Source: SIG701 sp045611685 (GTDB lineage: Bacteria > Bacillota > Clostridia > Oscillospirales > CAG-272). From it: a DNA stretch of 64,000 nucleotides. The position numbers were made by a program, and so were the translations under genes. Shown one piece after another: positions 35,728 through 43,820 of the stretch; the stretch's first letter is position 1, and each line of letters begins with the position of its first letter. The stretch covers positions 1-64,000 of the forward strand of contig JAZKXO010000026.1 in assembly GCA_045611685.1 (NCBI GenBank), read 5' to 3'. The notes below the pieces were generated by a model, which saw nothing but the letters and a program-made list of their open reading frames with translations, was not told the origin of the DNA and did not search any database.

Positions 35728-36540
35728 TTATATCCCGAGAAGCCGTTTTGCGTTCTCGCCGAGGATCGCGTTCTTCTCCGCCGCCGAAAGCGGCAGAGCA
35801 CGGATGAACGAAAGCGTTTTCAGGGGCGATCCCCACGGGCAGTCGGAGCCGAACAGGATCCGATCAGCGCCGTGCGCACGGATGAGGGACATCGCCGTCT
35901 CCGGCGTGATATACGAGCAAACGTAGGACAGATCAAAATACACGTTTCTGCCTGCCAGATGCTTTATCACCCCGTCGAACATACGGTTTCCGCCGCCGTG
36001 GGCGAAGACGATTTTGGCCCCCGTCGGCTCTCGACCGTCGTACACCGCATCGAGGAAGGTTGCCGCGCGGTCGGGCGGACAGTGCGTCACACCGCCGACG
36101 CCGTCATCGACACCCGCGTGCGTGATGAGAATGAGCCCGTGCGAAATCGCCGCCTTCGCGATACGGACGTACCGCTCGTCGTCGATCATCACGCCTTGAT
36201 AATCCGGATGGATTTTGATGCCGCGCAGTCCGAGATCTGCGATTTTCGCGACGTGCGCCTCGATATCGTCGTCCTCGGGATGAATCCCGCCGAAGGAAAG
36301 AAGGCGGGGATATTCCCCGTGAAGCCGGGCGGCGCACTCGTTCACCGTCTGAAACTGCGAAGGCTTCGTGACGACCGGCAAAACAACGCCGAGATCCACG
36401 CCCGCTGCCGCTAACTTTTCTGCAAGGCCGCGTGCGGTGCCGTCCGTTTCGGGCACAAGTCCGCTTTTGGCGGCAAGCATTTCAATCGTTTTTTTTGCGA
36501 TCGCATCGGGAAACTGATGCGTGTGAAAATCTATTATCAT
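35728..36540 (-). CDS. Amidohydrolase-family TIM-barrel hydrolase
   Basis: 270 residues of the amidohydrolase_2 family (ACMSD/uracil-5-carboxylate decarboxylase-like). Metal and active-site segments: DFHTHQFP at the N-terminus, GIKIHPDYQG, LITHAGVDDG, FAHGGGNRMF and ILFGSDCPWGSPL. The reaction is hydrolysis or decarboxylation of an unknown ring or carboxylate. Start at 36540 (MIIDFHTH) after GGAG; an upstream in-frame stretch lacks a ribosome site. It is divergent from the CoA ligase gene. Confidence 0.87.
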   Translation of the reverse strand: MIIDFHTHQFPDAIAKKTIEMLAAKSGLVPETDGTARGLAEKLAAAGVDLGVVLPVVTKPSQFQTVNECAARLHGEYPRLLSFGGIHPEDDDIEAHVAKIADLGLRGIKIHPDYQGVMIDDERYVRIAKAAISHGLILITHAGVDDGVGGVTHCPPDRAATFLDAVYDGREPTGAKIVFAHGGGNRMFDGVIKHLAGRNVYFDLSYVCSYITPETAMSLIRAHGADRILFGSDCPWGSPLKTLSFIRALPLSAAEKNAILGENAKRLLGI

Positions 36541-36659
36541 AAAAGAAAAACTCCTCTGCAAAAACTGCGTTACCGATATTATTGTACAACGGCTTCGCAT
36601 CCAATGCAAGAGAAAATTATAAGCAAAATTTCAATTACCGAGAAACGGAGAGATCCATT

Positions 36660-38300
36660 ATGCCGATTACCGATTTTCTGGAAAGAAACGCACGCCTCTA
36701 TCCAACCGAGGCGGCCTTGACCGAGATCACCCCGCAAAACCAGCCCGAGCGGCAGGTAACGTGGCGGGAATATAATCTGATTGAGACGGCGGAAGGCAAG
36801 GAATACCGCCGCGAGATCACCTGGCGGCAGTTTGACACGTACGCAAACCGTTTTGCGAATCTTCTCATGACGCGCGGCGTGAAAAAGGGCGATAAGGTCG
36901 CCATTCTTCTTATGAACTGCATTGAATGGCTGCCGGTCTATTTCGGCATTCTCAAGACGGGCGCTCTGGCGGTGCCGATGAACTACCGCTACGCCTCCGA
37001 GGAGATCCTCTACTGCGCCGATCTTGCCGACTGCTCCATGATGATCTTCGGCCCCGAATTCACCGAGCGCATAACGGCGGTGAAAGAGCAGATGACCGGC
37101 GTGACGGAATATTTCTTCGTCGGTCGCGAGGACGAAACTCCCGATTTCGCCGATAACTGGGAAAGAATGGTCTACTACTGCTCCTCCGTCGCTCCGCCCG
37201 TGGAGCTCTCCGACGAGGACGACGGCGCGATCTATTTCTCCTCGGGCACGACCGGATTCCCGAAGGCGATCCTTCATTCGCACAAGGCGCTCGTCTCCTC
37301 CTGCATGACCGAGCAGGCACACCACAGACAGACGAGAGACGACGTATTCCTCTGCATCCCGCCGCTCTATCACACGGGTGCTAAGATGCACTGGTTCGGC
37401 TCGCTTCTTGCGGGCTCGCGCGCGGTACTTCTGCGCGGCGTGAAGCCCGAGTGGATCCTCCAGTCCGCCGCCGAGGAAAAGGCGACGATCGTATGGCTTC
37501 TCGTGCCGTGGGCGCAGGATATTTTAGACGCGCTCGAGCGGGGCGAGGTCTCCCTCTCCGATTACAATCTCGATGCTTGGCGGCTCATGCACGTGGGCGC
37601 ACAGCCCGTGCCGCCGAGCCTCATCCGCCGCTGGAAATCCGTCTTCCCGAAGCACGATTACGATACAAACTACGGTCTGTCCGAGTCGATCGGCCCCGGA
37701 TGCGTGCATCTGGGTATCGAGAACATCGATCACGTAGGCGCGATCGGCAAAGCCGGCTACCTTTGGGAGACGAAGATCGTAAACGAGCGTTTTGAGGACG
37801 TAAAGCAGGGCGAGGTCGGCGAGCTTGCCGTAAAAGGTCCGGGCGTTATGCGCTGCTACTACAAGAATCCGAAGGCAACCGAGGAAGTAATGCGCGGCGA
37901 ATGGCTCCTCACGGGCGATATGGCAAAAGAAGACGAGAACGGATTCATCTATCTCGTTGACCGTAAAAAGGACGTCATCATCACGGGCGGCGAGAATCTC
38001 TATCCCGTACAGATCGAGGATTTTTTACGCGCACATGATAAGATCAAGGACGTGGCGGTGATCGGGCTTCCCGATGCGCGCCTCGGTGAGATCGCCGCGG
38101 CGATCATCGCCGTCAAGGACGGTGAGACGCTCACCGAAGCGGAGGTCGAAGAATTCTGTCTCGGCATGCCGCGCTACAAGCGCCCGAAGAAGCTGATCTT
38201 CGCCGACGTGCCCCGCAATCCCACCGGCAAGATCGAGAAACCGAAACTCAGAGAGATGTACTCCGCCGCACGGCTTGTGGAAGCCGCCACGACGGAATAA
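36660..38300 (+). CDS. AMP-forming acyl-CoA ligase
   Basis: 546 residues of the ANL (acyl-CoA synthetase) superfamily: converts a carboxylate, ATP and CoA into an acyl-CoA. The P-loop YFSSGTTGFPKAILHSH is near residue 193, the Y-x-x-T/S-E motif is NYGLSES, the A7 motif is WLLTGDMAKEDENGFIYLVDRKKD, and the catalytic lysine is in NPTGKIEKPKL at the C-terminus. Length fits medium or long-chain and aryl acid ligases. The start at 36660 follows GGAGAG; a frame extension upstream is not supported. Being ahead of iorAB and paaK suggests an aromatic or branched acid substrate, which is inference. Confidence 0.9.
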   Translation: MPITDFLERNARLYPTEAALTEITPQNQPERQVTWREYNLIETAEGKEYRREITWRQFDTYANRFANLLMTRGVKKGDKVAILLMNCIEWLPVYFGILKTGALAVPMNYRYASEEILYCADLADCSMMIFGPEFTERITAVKEQMTGVTEYFFVGREDETPDFADNWERMVYYCSSVAPPVELSDEDDGAIYFSSGTTGFPKAILHSHKALVSSCMTEQAHHRQTRDDVFLCIPPLYHTGAKMHWFGSLLAGSRAVLLRGVKPEWILQSAAEEKATIVWLLVPWAQDILDALERGEVSLSDYNLDAWRLMHVGAQPVPPSLIRRWKSVFPKHDYDTNYGLSESIGPGCVHLGIENIDHVGAIGKAGYLWETKIVNERFEDVKQGEVGELAVKGPGVMRCYYKNPKATEEVMRGEWLLTGDMAKEDENGFIYLVDRKKDVIITGGENLYPVQIEDFLRAHDKIKDVAVIGLPDARLGEIAAAIIAVKDGETLTEAEVEEFCLGMPRYKRPKKLIFADVPRNPTGKIEKPKLREMYSAARLVEAATTE

Positions 38301-38388
38301 GGCACACAGGAACGAAAACGCAGGGGCTTTTTGCAAAAAGCACCGCGCCAAAAGCATTTGAAAAATATTTATAAAAGTTTTCGTCCAC

Positions 38389-38491
38389 CTTTTGGGGAGG
38401 TGGCGGGATCAAGGGCAGCGCCCTTGTACCGGCGTTTCTTTTTGATAACTTTTTCTTTGCGCCTATAGTGTCAAAGAAAAAGTGGCAAGCA
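38389..38491 (-). repeat. Dispersed ~115 bp intergenic repeat, copy 2 (minus orientation)
   Basis: Reverse-complement match to the element at 22684-22804: CTTTTTCTTTGACACTATAG, then GCGCAAAGAAAAAG, then TTATCAAAAAGAAACGCCGG, then a hairpin AAGGGCGCTGCCCTT. It fills the gap between the CoA ligase and iorA. No gene is seen in this gap. Confidence 0.65.
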
Positions 38492-38540
38492 ACAAAGGCT
38501 GTTCTCAATCAAGAAAACATATTTTGGAGATAAAATTACC

Positions 38541-40268
38541 ATGAAAAAACTACTGATCGGCAACGAAGCGCTGGCGCGCGGATTCTACGAGGGCGGCATC
38601 GGCGTCGTATCCTCTTACCCCGGCACGCCGTCCACCGAAATCACGGAATTCCTCTCCCAGTACAGAGATATTTACAGCGAATGGGCACCGAACGAGAAGG
38701 TCGCGGCAGAGGTCGCCTTCGGCGCATCTCTCGGCGGCAAGCGATCCGTCTGCTGTATGAAGCACGTTGGTCTGAACGTCGCGGCTGACCCCGTATTCAC
38801 GATGTCCTACACGGGCGTGAACGCGGGCATGGTCATCTGCGTGGCGGACGACCCCGCAATGCACTCCTCCCAGAACGAGCAGGATTCCCGCCACTACGCG
38901 ATCGCCGCTAAGCTTCCGATGCTGGAGCCGTCCGACTCCGCCGAGGCGCATGCGTTCGCGAAGGCGTCGTTCGATCTCTCCGAACAGTTTGACACCCCCG
39001 TTCTCATGCGCATCTGCACCAGAATCGCCCACTCTCAGAGCATCGTAGAGATCGGCGAGCGCACGGAGACTCCCGACAAGGAATACGTAAAAACGCCCGA
39101 AAAATACATCATGATGCCCGCCTACGCGAAGGCGCGCCATCCGATCGTGGAGGATCGCCTTGCCGCTATGGCGGAATACGCCGAAAACTGCCCGTTTAAC
39201 AAAATTGACGAGGGCGAAGACAGATCCCTCGGCATCATCACCGCCGGCACGTGCTACCAGTACGTAAAGGAAGTATTCGGCGATAAGGTGCCCGTTCTGA
39301 AGCTCGGTCTTCTCAATCCCCTGCCGCCGAAGATGATCGCGGATTTTGCAAAATCCGTCGGTCGCCTCGTCGTGATCGAGGAGCTGGACGGCGTGATCGA
39401 AACGTTCGTGAGGACGCTCGGCATCGAGGTCGAGGGCAAGTCCCTCTTCTCCCCCATCGGTGAGTATTCGCAGAGCGTGATCGCGAAGGCGTTCGGTCTC
39501 CCCGAGGCGAATTTTGAGACGCCCGCCGAGGTGCCCGGCCGTCCGCCGATGATGTGCGCCGGCTGCCCGCACCGCGGTATGTTCTATACCCTCTCGAAAA
39601 ACAAGATCACCGTCATCGGCGATATCGGATGCTACACGCTCGGCGCGGTCGCTCCCTTGAGCGCGGTTGACTCCGTTCTCTGCATGGGTGCGTCCGTGTC
39701 GGGTCTCCACGGCTTCAACAAAGCCCGCGGTGAGAGCGCCGAGGGCAAGAGCGTTGCCGTCATCGGTGACTCCACCTTTATGCACTCCGGCATCACCGGT
39801 CTTGTGGATATCGCGTACAATCAGTCCAACTCGACCGTTATCATTCTCGACAACTCGATCACCGGTATGACGGGACACCAGCAGAACCCGACCACCGGTA
39901 TGGATATCCACGGCGATCCCTCGGGCAAGATCGATCTTGAGGCTCTCTGCCGCGCGATCGGCATTAACCGCGTCGCCGTCGTCGATCCGTACGATCTCGC
40001 CGCGTGCGATAAGGTTCTCAAGGAAGAGCTTTCGGCAAAAGAGCCGTCCGTCATCATCTCCCGCCGTCCGTGTGTTCTTCTGAAATCGGTGAAGAAGAAT
40101 CCGCCGCTTAAGATTGACACCGAGGCGTGCCGCGGCTGCCGCGCCTGCATGCAGATCGGCTGCCCTGCCATCAGCTTCAAGGATAAGAAAGCCGTCATCG
40201 ACGAAACCCTTTGCGTGGGATGCGGCGTATGCCAGCAGAAGTGCGCGTTCGGCGCTATCACTGAGTGA
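38541..40268 (+). CDS. iorA: Indolepyruvate:ferredoxin oxidoreductase subunit alpha
   Basis: Oxidatively decarboxylates aryl-2-oxo acids (from Trp, Phe, Tyr transamination) to aryl-acetyl-CoA and reduced ferredoxin. 575 residues: an N-terminal pyrimidine domain (SYPGTPSTEITEFLSQY), a thiamine diphosphate domain (CAGCPHRGMFYTL, GDIGCYTLG, VIGDSTFMHSG, NSITGMTGHQQNP), and a C-terminal ferredoxin domain with two [4Fe-4S] sites (CRGCRACMQIGCP and CVGCGVCQQKCAFGA). GGAGAT precedes the start. iorB follows by 10 bp. Confidence 0.96.
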   Translation: MKKLLIGNEALARGFYEGGIGVVSSYPGTPSTEITEFLSQYRDIYSEWAPNEKVAAEVAFGASLGGKRSVCCMKHVGLNVAADPVFTMSYTGVNAGMVICVADDPAMHSSQNEQDSRHYAIAAKLPMLEPSDSAEAHAFAKASFDLSEQFDTPVLMRICTRIAHSQSIVEIGERTETPDKEYVKTPEKYIMMPAYAKARHPIVEDRLAAMAEYAENCPFNKIDEGEDRSLGIITAGTCYQYVKEVFGDKVPVLKLGLLNPLPPKMIADFAKSVGRLVVIEELDGVIETFVRTLGIEVEGKSLFSPIGEYSQSVIAKAFGLPEANFETPAEVPGRPPMMCAGCPHRGMFYTLSKNKITVIGDIGCYTLGAVAPLSAVDSVLCMGASVSGLHGFNKARGESAEGKSVAVIGDSTFMHSGITGLVDIAYNQSNSTVIILDNSITGMTGHQQNPTTGMDIHGDPSGKIDLEALCRAIGINRVAVVDPYDLAACDKVLKEELSAKEPSVIISRRPCVLLKSVKKNPPLKIDTEACRGCRACMQIGCPAISFKDKKAVIDETLCVGCGVCQQKCAFGAITE

Positions 40269-40278
40269 GGTAAAACAT

Positions 40279-40851
40279 ATGAATACGAAAAGTGTAATGA
40301 TCGTAGGCGTCGGCGGGCAGGGCTCTCTTCTTGCCAGCCGCCTTCTCGGCAATCTCCTCATGGGAGAGGGCTATGACGTAAAGGTATCCGAGGTGCACGG
40401 CATGAGCCAGCGCGGCGGATCCGTCGTAACGTACGTAAGATTCGGCGATAAAGTATATTCCCCCATCATTGACAAGGGTGAGGCAGACTTCATCGTTTCC
40501 TTTGAGAAGATCGAAGCCGCGCGGTACGCCGCTTGCCTCAGACAGGGCGGCACGATCGTCGTCAACACCCAACAGATCGATCCGATGCCGGTCATCACCG
40601 GCCGCGCCGAATACCCCGTGGGCGCTCTTGACGATCTTTCCGCGAAAGGTCTCCATGTGGACGCCCTCGACGCTTTGACCCTCGCCGAAAAAGCGGGATC
40701 TGCCAAGGCAGTAAACATCGTTCTTATGGGACGGCTTGCCAAATATTTCGGCATCCCCGAGGAGAAATGGCTCGCCGCCATTGAAAAGACGGTTGCACCG
40801 AAATTTGTTGAGCTGAACAAGGTCGCGTTCGATCTCGGTTATCACGCATAA
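40279..40851 (+). CDS. iorB: Indolepyruvate:ferredoxin oxidoreductase subunit beta
   Basis: 190-residue gamma-domain partner of IorA. Shows the family start MIVGVGGQGSLLASRLLGN, then EVHGMSQRGGSVVTYVRFG and a C-terminal helical part. ATG 40279 follows GTGAGG; the longer frame overlaps iorA and is unlikely. Translationally close to both neighbours (10 and 29 bp). Confidence 0.95.
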   Translation: MNTKSVMIVGVGGQGSLLASRLLGNLLMGEGYDVKVSEVHGMSQRGGSVVTYVRFGDKVYSPIIDKGEADFIVSFEKIEAARYAACLRQGGTIVVNTQQIDPMPVITGRAEYPVGALDDLSAKGLHVDALDALTLAEKAGSAKAVNIVLMGRLAKYFGIPEEKWLAAIEKTVAPKFVELNKVAFDLGYHA

Positions 40852-40880
40852 ATCTACCTGACAGAGAGGTTTTAAAAACC

Positions 40881-42194
40881 ATGGCAGAACAGCGCTACTA
40901 TCAAAAAGAAATTGAAACGATGCCCCCGGAACAGATGCGCGCCCTCCAGAGCGAGCGTCTCGTCGCGCAGGTAAAGCGCGTCTGGGAGAACGTCCCCTTC
41001 TACCGTCAGAGAATGGAAGAAAAGGGACTGACACCCGACGATATAAAGGGCATTGACGATCTTAAAAAGCTGCCTTTTATCACCAAAGATGATCTGAGAG
41101 AGCAGTACCCGTACGGGCTTCTCGGCACGGATCTCAAAAATTGTGTGCGCATCCACTCCACCTCCGGCACGACCGGCCGGCGCGTCGTGGCGTTCTATAC
41201 GCAAAACGACGTCGATCTGTGGGAGGACTGCTGTGCCCGCGCAATTACCGCCGTGGGCGGCACCGCCGAGGACGTTTGCCAGGTCGCTTACGGCTACGGC
41301 CTTTTCACCGGCGGATTCGGACTGAACGGCGGCTCGCACAAGATCGGCTGCCTCACGCTTCCGATGTCCTCCGGCAACACCGAGCGCCAGATCCAGTTCA
41401 TGATGGATCTCGGTGCTACGATCCTCTGCTGCACGCCGTCCTACGCCGCTTATATCGGCGAGGCGCTCCGCGAGATGGGCTACAAGCCCGAGGACAACAA
41501 GCTGAAGGCGGGCATCTTCGGCGCCGAGCCGTGGACGAACGAGATGCGGCGGGATATCGAAAAATCCCTCGGTATAAAGGCGTACGATATCTACGGTCTG
41601 ACCGAGATCACGGGTCCGGGCGTGGCGTTCGAATGTGAAGCGCAGAGCGGCATGCATGTGAACGAGGACCACTTCATCCCCGAGATCATCGATCCCGACA
41701 CGGGTGAGGTTCTGCCCGACGGTACGAAGGGCGAGCTCGTATTCACCTCCGTTACGAAGGAGGGCTTCCCGATGCTCCGCTACCGCACGCGCGACATCTG
41801 CGTGCTCTCCCGTGAAAAATGCTCCTGTGGACGGACGCTCGTGAAGATGGCAAAAACGATGGGCCGCTCCGACGATATGATGATCATCCGCGGCGTAAAC
41901 GTGTTCCCGTCGCAGATCGAGGCGGTGCTTCTCAGCGAAGGCTACTCGCCGAACTATCAGATCGTGGTCGATCGCGTAAATAACACCGACACCATGGACG
42001 TAAATGTAGAAATGAACGCAGAAGCCTTCTCCGACACGGTAAAGGAGATCGAAAAGGCGGAAAAGAAGCTCATGAACGCGATGGTTACGATGCTCGGCAT
42101 CCGTCCGACCGTGCATCTCGTAGCGCCGAAGTCGATCACCCGAAGCGAAGGCAAAGCGGTTCGCATCATAGACAAGAGAAAACTGCACGATTAA
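40881..42194 (+). CDS. paaK: Phenylacetate-CoA ligase family protein
   Basis: 437 residues. Makes aryl-acetyl-CoA from the acid, ATP and CoA; next to iorAB it probably runs in reverse or recycles CoA during aromatic amino acid fermentation to aryl acetates. Motifs: STSGTTGRR (about residue 92), AYGYGLFTGGFG, the Y-x-x-T-E motif IYGLTEITGPGVAFEC, RTRDIC and RSDDMMIIRGVNVFPSQIE typical of PaaK, with the two zinc/cysteine residues of CSCGRT. Same transcript as iorAB and the ACT gene 12 bp downstream. Confidence 0.94.
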   Translation: MAEQRYYQKEIETMPPEQMRALQSERLVAQVKRVWENVPFYRQRMEEKGLTPDDIKGIDDLKKLPFITKDDLREQYPYGLLGTDLKNCVRIHSTSGTTGRRVVAFYTQNDVDLWEDCCARAITAVGGTAEDVCQVAYGYGLFTGGFGLNGGSHKIGCLTLPMSSGNTERQIQFMMDLGATILCCTPSYAAYIGEALREMGYKPEDNKLKAGIFGAEPWTNEMRRDIEKSLGIKAYDIYGLTEITGPGVAFECEAQSGMHVNEDHFIPEIIDPDTGEVLPDGTKGELVFTSVTKEGFPMLRYRTRDICVLSREKCSCGRTLVKMAKTMGRSDDMMIIRGVNVFPSQIEAVLLSEGYSPNYQIVVDRVNNTDTMDVNVEMNAEAFSDTVKEIEKAEKKLMNAMVTMLGIRPTVHLVAPKSITRSEGKAVRIIDKRKLHD

Positions 42195-42206
42195 GGAGGA
42201 TTTACC

Positions 42207-42638
42207 ATGGCTATAAGACAAGTATCCGTATTTGTGGAAAACCGCAAAGGTGCTCTCGCCGATGCACTGCGCACCCTCTCCGATGCAGGTATCGGGCTCC
42301 GTGCGCTCTCGATCGCCGACACCCGCGATTTCGGTATTCTGCGCATCATCACGGACGATAACCGCAAGGCGGCGATGGCACTCTCCGAGGCAGACTATAT
42401 CTGCTCCGCGACGGAGGTCGTAGCGGCGGCGGCGGACGATAAACCCGGCGGACTTGCCGCACTTCTGACGATCCTCTCCGATGCGGGCATTGACGTGGAA
42501 TACGTCTACGCCTTCGTGGCTGAAGCGAAAAAGCACGCCTGCGTCGTTCTCCGCGTGAACGATAACGAGGCTGCCGAGGCCGTTCTCAAAAAGGCAGGCA
42601 TCTCCCTCATCACCGAGGAAGATATTATGGGAATATAA
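42207..42638 (+). CDS. Double ACT-domain protein
   Basis: 143 residues made of two ACT-like ligand domains, about 4-70 (QVSVFVENRKGALADALRTL) and 72-140 (PGGLAALLTILSDAGIDVEY). ACT domains bind amino acids. Proteins of this type are commonly linked to paaK and iorAB in anaerobes, where they probably sense aromatic amino acids or acids and act on the CoA ligase. GGAGGA precedes the start. Last gene of the operon; a hairpin terminator follows. Confidence 0.9.
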   Translation: MAIRQVSVFVENRKGALADALRTLSDAGIGLRALSIADTRDFGILRIITDDNRKAAMALSEADYICSATEVVAAAADDKPGGLAALLTILSDAGIDVEYVYAFVAEAKKHACVVLRVNDNEAAEAVLKKAGISLITEEDIMGI

Positions 42639-42651
42639 AAGATTCAAAAAG

Positions 42652-42683
42652 CGGCTGTGCGCGTTTTGCGTACAGCCGTTTTT
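42652..42683. terminator. CTGTGC-type terminator between convergent genes (copy)
   Basis: CGGCTGTGCGCG-TTTT-GCGTACAGCCG followed by TTTTT. The 27 nt hairpin is repeated exactly at 43344-43370. It ends the iorAB operon and, in reverse, the first SLOG gene. Confidence 0.75.
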
Positions 42684-42685
42684 CT

Positions 42686-43030
42686 TTATTCCTCGGTTGG
42701 CGCGGGCACGACGATCGTTACCGGCTTGTTTTTCTTTTTTGCATAGTCAGCCGTGTATTTCGTTCCGCGAGAAACGCCGTCCCATATAACAAGAACAGAA
42801 TCTGCGACATCTACCATAGTCTCATTTCGCTTCAATGGAGCACCTTTCCCAAACAAATCGTATCTTGGACGTAAAATCAGTTTGGAAATACGCCGCTCGT
42901 CGGCGAACCGTTCCGCCGCCGTGTCCACGCCACAAGCACCGCCGCTTATAATCATTTCCGTTTCAACCGGCACATACGCTGACAAATCCACTTTTTTTAT
43001 ACTTCGCGATCCAACTATTAAAAGTTTCAT
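42686..43030 (-). CDS. SLOG-fold nucleotide-binding protein 1 (DUF2493/YspA-like)
   Basis: 114 residues of the SLOG (SMF/DprA-LOG) Rossmannoid superfamily. Motifs: MKLLIVGSRSI at the N-terminus, the ligand loop IISGGACGVDTAAERFADE, KRNETMVDVADSVLVIWDG, and SRGTKYTADYAKKKNKPV. Members bind nucleotides or nucleotide-derived signals; some act in conflict systems. Its ligand is unknown. A second, clearly paralogous protein is encoded at 43441. GGAGGAAGT precedes ATG 43030. A TTGACA-N17-TATACT promoter (43091-43063) overlaps that of the divergent XRE gene. Confidence 0.8.
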   Translation of the reverse strand: MKLLIVGSRSIKKVDLSAYVPVETEMIISGGACGVDTAAERFADERRISKLILRPRYDLFGKGAPLKRNETMVDVADSVLVIWDGVSRGTKYTADYAKKKNKPVTIVVPAPTEE

Positions 43031-43062
43031 ACTTCCTCCGCATTTGGATATATATCTATATA

Positions 43063-43113
43063 AGTATATATGCAAACGAGGAAATTGTCAACCGTGTATA
43101 TATTTATTAAAAT
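43063..43113. promoter_or_regulatory. Overlapping divergent promoters of SLOG1 and the XRE gene
   Basis: Minus: TTGACA (43091-43086), 17 bp, TATACT (43068-43063). Plus: TTGTCA (43085-43090), 17 bp, TAAAAT (43108-43113). The two -35 boxes lie on the same bases, so polymerase cannot use both at once. AT-rich imperfect palindromes (ATATATCTATAT/GTATATAT) around 43047-43071 are candidate operator. Confidence 0.7.
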
Positions 43114-43136
43114 ATTTACACGAAGGAAGTGGTGGC

Positions 43137-43337
43137 ATGATTCGCTTGACGCTGGACAAATATTTAGACAGTCGCGGTATTACCCGATACGAACTGGCGA
43201 AACGGACAGGCATCCGTTTTCAGGTGCTCGACAACTATTACAAAAATAAAGTCGTCCGCTATGACAGCTACATTCTGGACAAAATCTGCACCGCGCTCTC
43301 TTGCGATATCGGGGAGATTTTGACCTTCGAAAAATAA
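43137..43337 (+). CDS. Small XRE-family regulator
   Basis: 66 residues, a single Cro/C1-type helix-turn-helix of the short HTH_26 type (KYLDSRGITRYELAKRTGIR, FQVLDNYYKNKVVRYDSYIL, CTALSCDIGEILTFEK). No ligand domain. It sits between the two SLOG genes and probably represses the divergent promoter pair. ATG 43137 has GAAGGAAGTGG before it. The same hairpin terminator as at 42652 follows at 43344. Confidence 0.85.
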   Translation: MIRLTLDKYLDSRGITRYELAKRTGIRFQVLDNYYKNKVVRYDSYILDKICTALSCDIGEILTFEK

Positions 43338-43343
43338 AAACGG

Positions 43344-43375
43344 CGGCTGTGCGCGTTTTGCGTACAGCCGTTTTT
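43344..43375 (+). terminator. CTGTGC-type terminator after the XRE gene (exact copy)
   Basis: Same 27 nt hairpin as 42652-42678, then TTTTTG. Confidence 0.75.
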
Positions 43376-43382
43376 GTCCCTC

Positions 43383-43411
43383 TTGACGGAAGGGGGAAAA
43401 GGGAGTATACT
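43383..43411 (+). promoter_or_regulatory. Sigma-A promoter of SLOG2
   Basis: TTGACG (43383-43388), a 17 bp spacer and TATACT (43406-43411), 30 bp before the ATG. SLOG2 is therefore transcribed on its own. Confidence 0.7.
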
Positions 43412-43440
43412 TATAGTACCTTTTAGAAAAGAGATTCTCC

Positions 43441-43776
43441 ATGAAACTTTTGATTGCAGGCTCCCGCGGTATCGGTGATTATAATTTCGCCCCCTACATC
43501 CCCGACGGCACCGACACGATCATCTCGGGCGGCGCTTTCGGCATCGACTCGGCGGCGGAACGGTTCGCGGATGCGCATGGACTTAAAAAGATCATCATTC
43601 GCCCGGAGTATCACCTGTACGGCAGTCGCGCGCCGCTTCTCCGCAACGAGACGATGGTGGATATGGCGGACGCGGTGCTCATCGTATGGGACGGCGTCTC
43701 CCGCGGAACGAAATACACGCTCGATTACGCGAAAAAACAAAACAAGCCGATCCTGCTTATCACGCTCAGCGAATAA
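43441..43776 (+). CDS. SLOG-fold nucleotide-binding protein 2 (paralogue)
   Basis: 111 residues, strongly similar along its whole length to the SLOG protein at 42686: MKLLIAGSRGIGDYNF, IISGGAFGIDSAAERFADA, RNETMVDMADAVLIVWDG, SRGTKYTLDYAKKQNKP. The loop differs by Cys to Phe (GACGVD against GAFGID), and the codon use is more GC-rich than that of its paralogue, suggesting separate histories. It has its own promoter and terminator. Function unknown beyond the fold. Confidence 0.8.
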   Translation: MKLLIAGSRGIGDYNFAPYIPDGTDTIISGGAFGIDSAAERFADAHGLKKIIIRPEYHLYGSRAPLLRNETMVDMADAVLIVWDGVSRGTKYTLDYAKKQNKPILLITLSE

Positions 43777-43786
43777 TGAAACAGAA

Positions 43787-43820
43787 AACGTCTGTGCGAC
43801 GAACGCACAGACGTTATTTT
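43787..43820. terminator. Bidirectional CTGTGC-type terminator
   Basis: AACGTCTGTGCG / CGCACAGACGTT is a perfect 12 bp stem between the convergent SLOG2 and transporter genes, followed by ATTTTTA. Confidence 0.7.
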
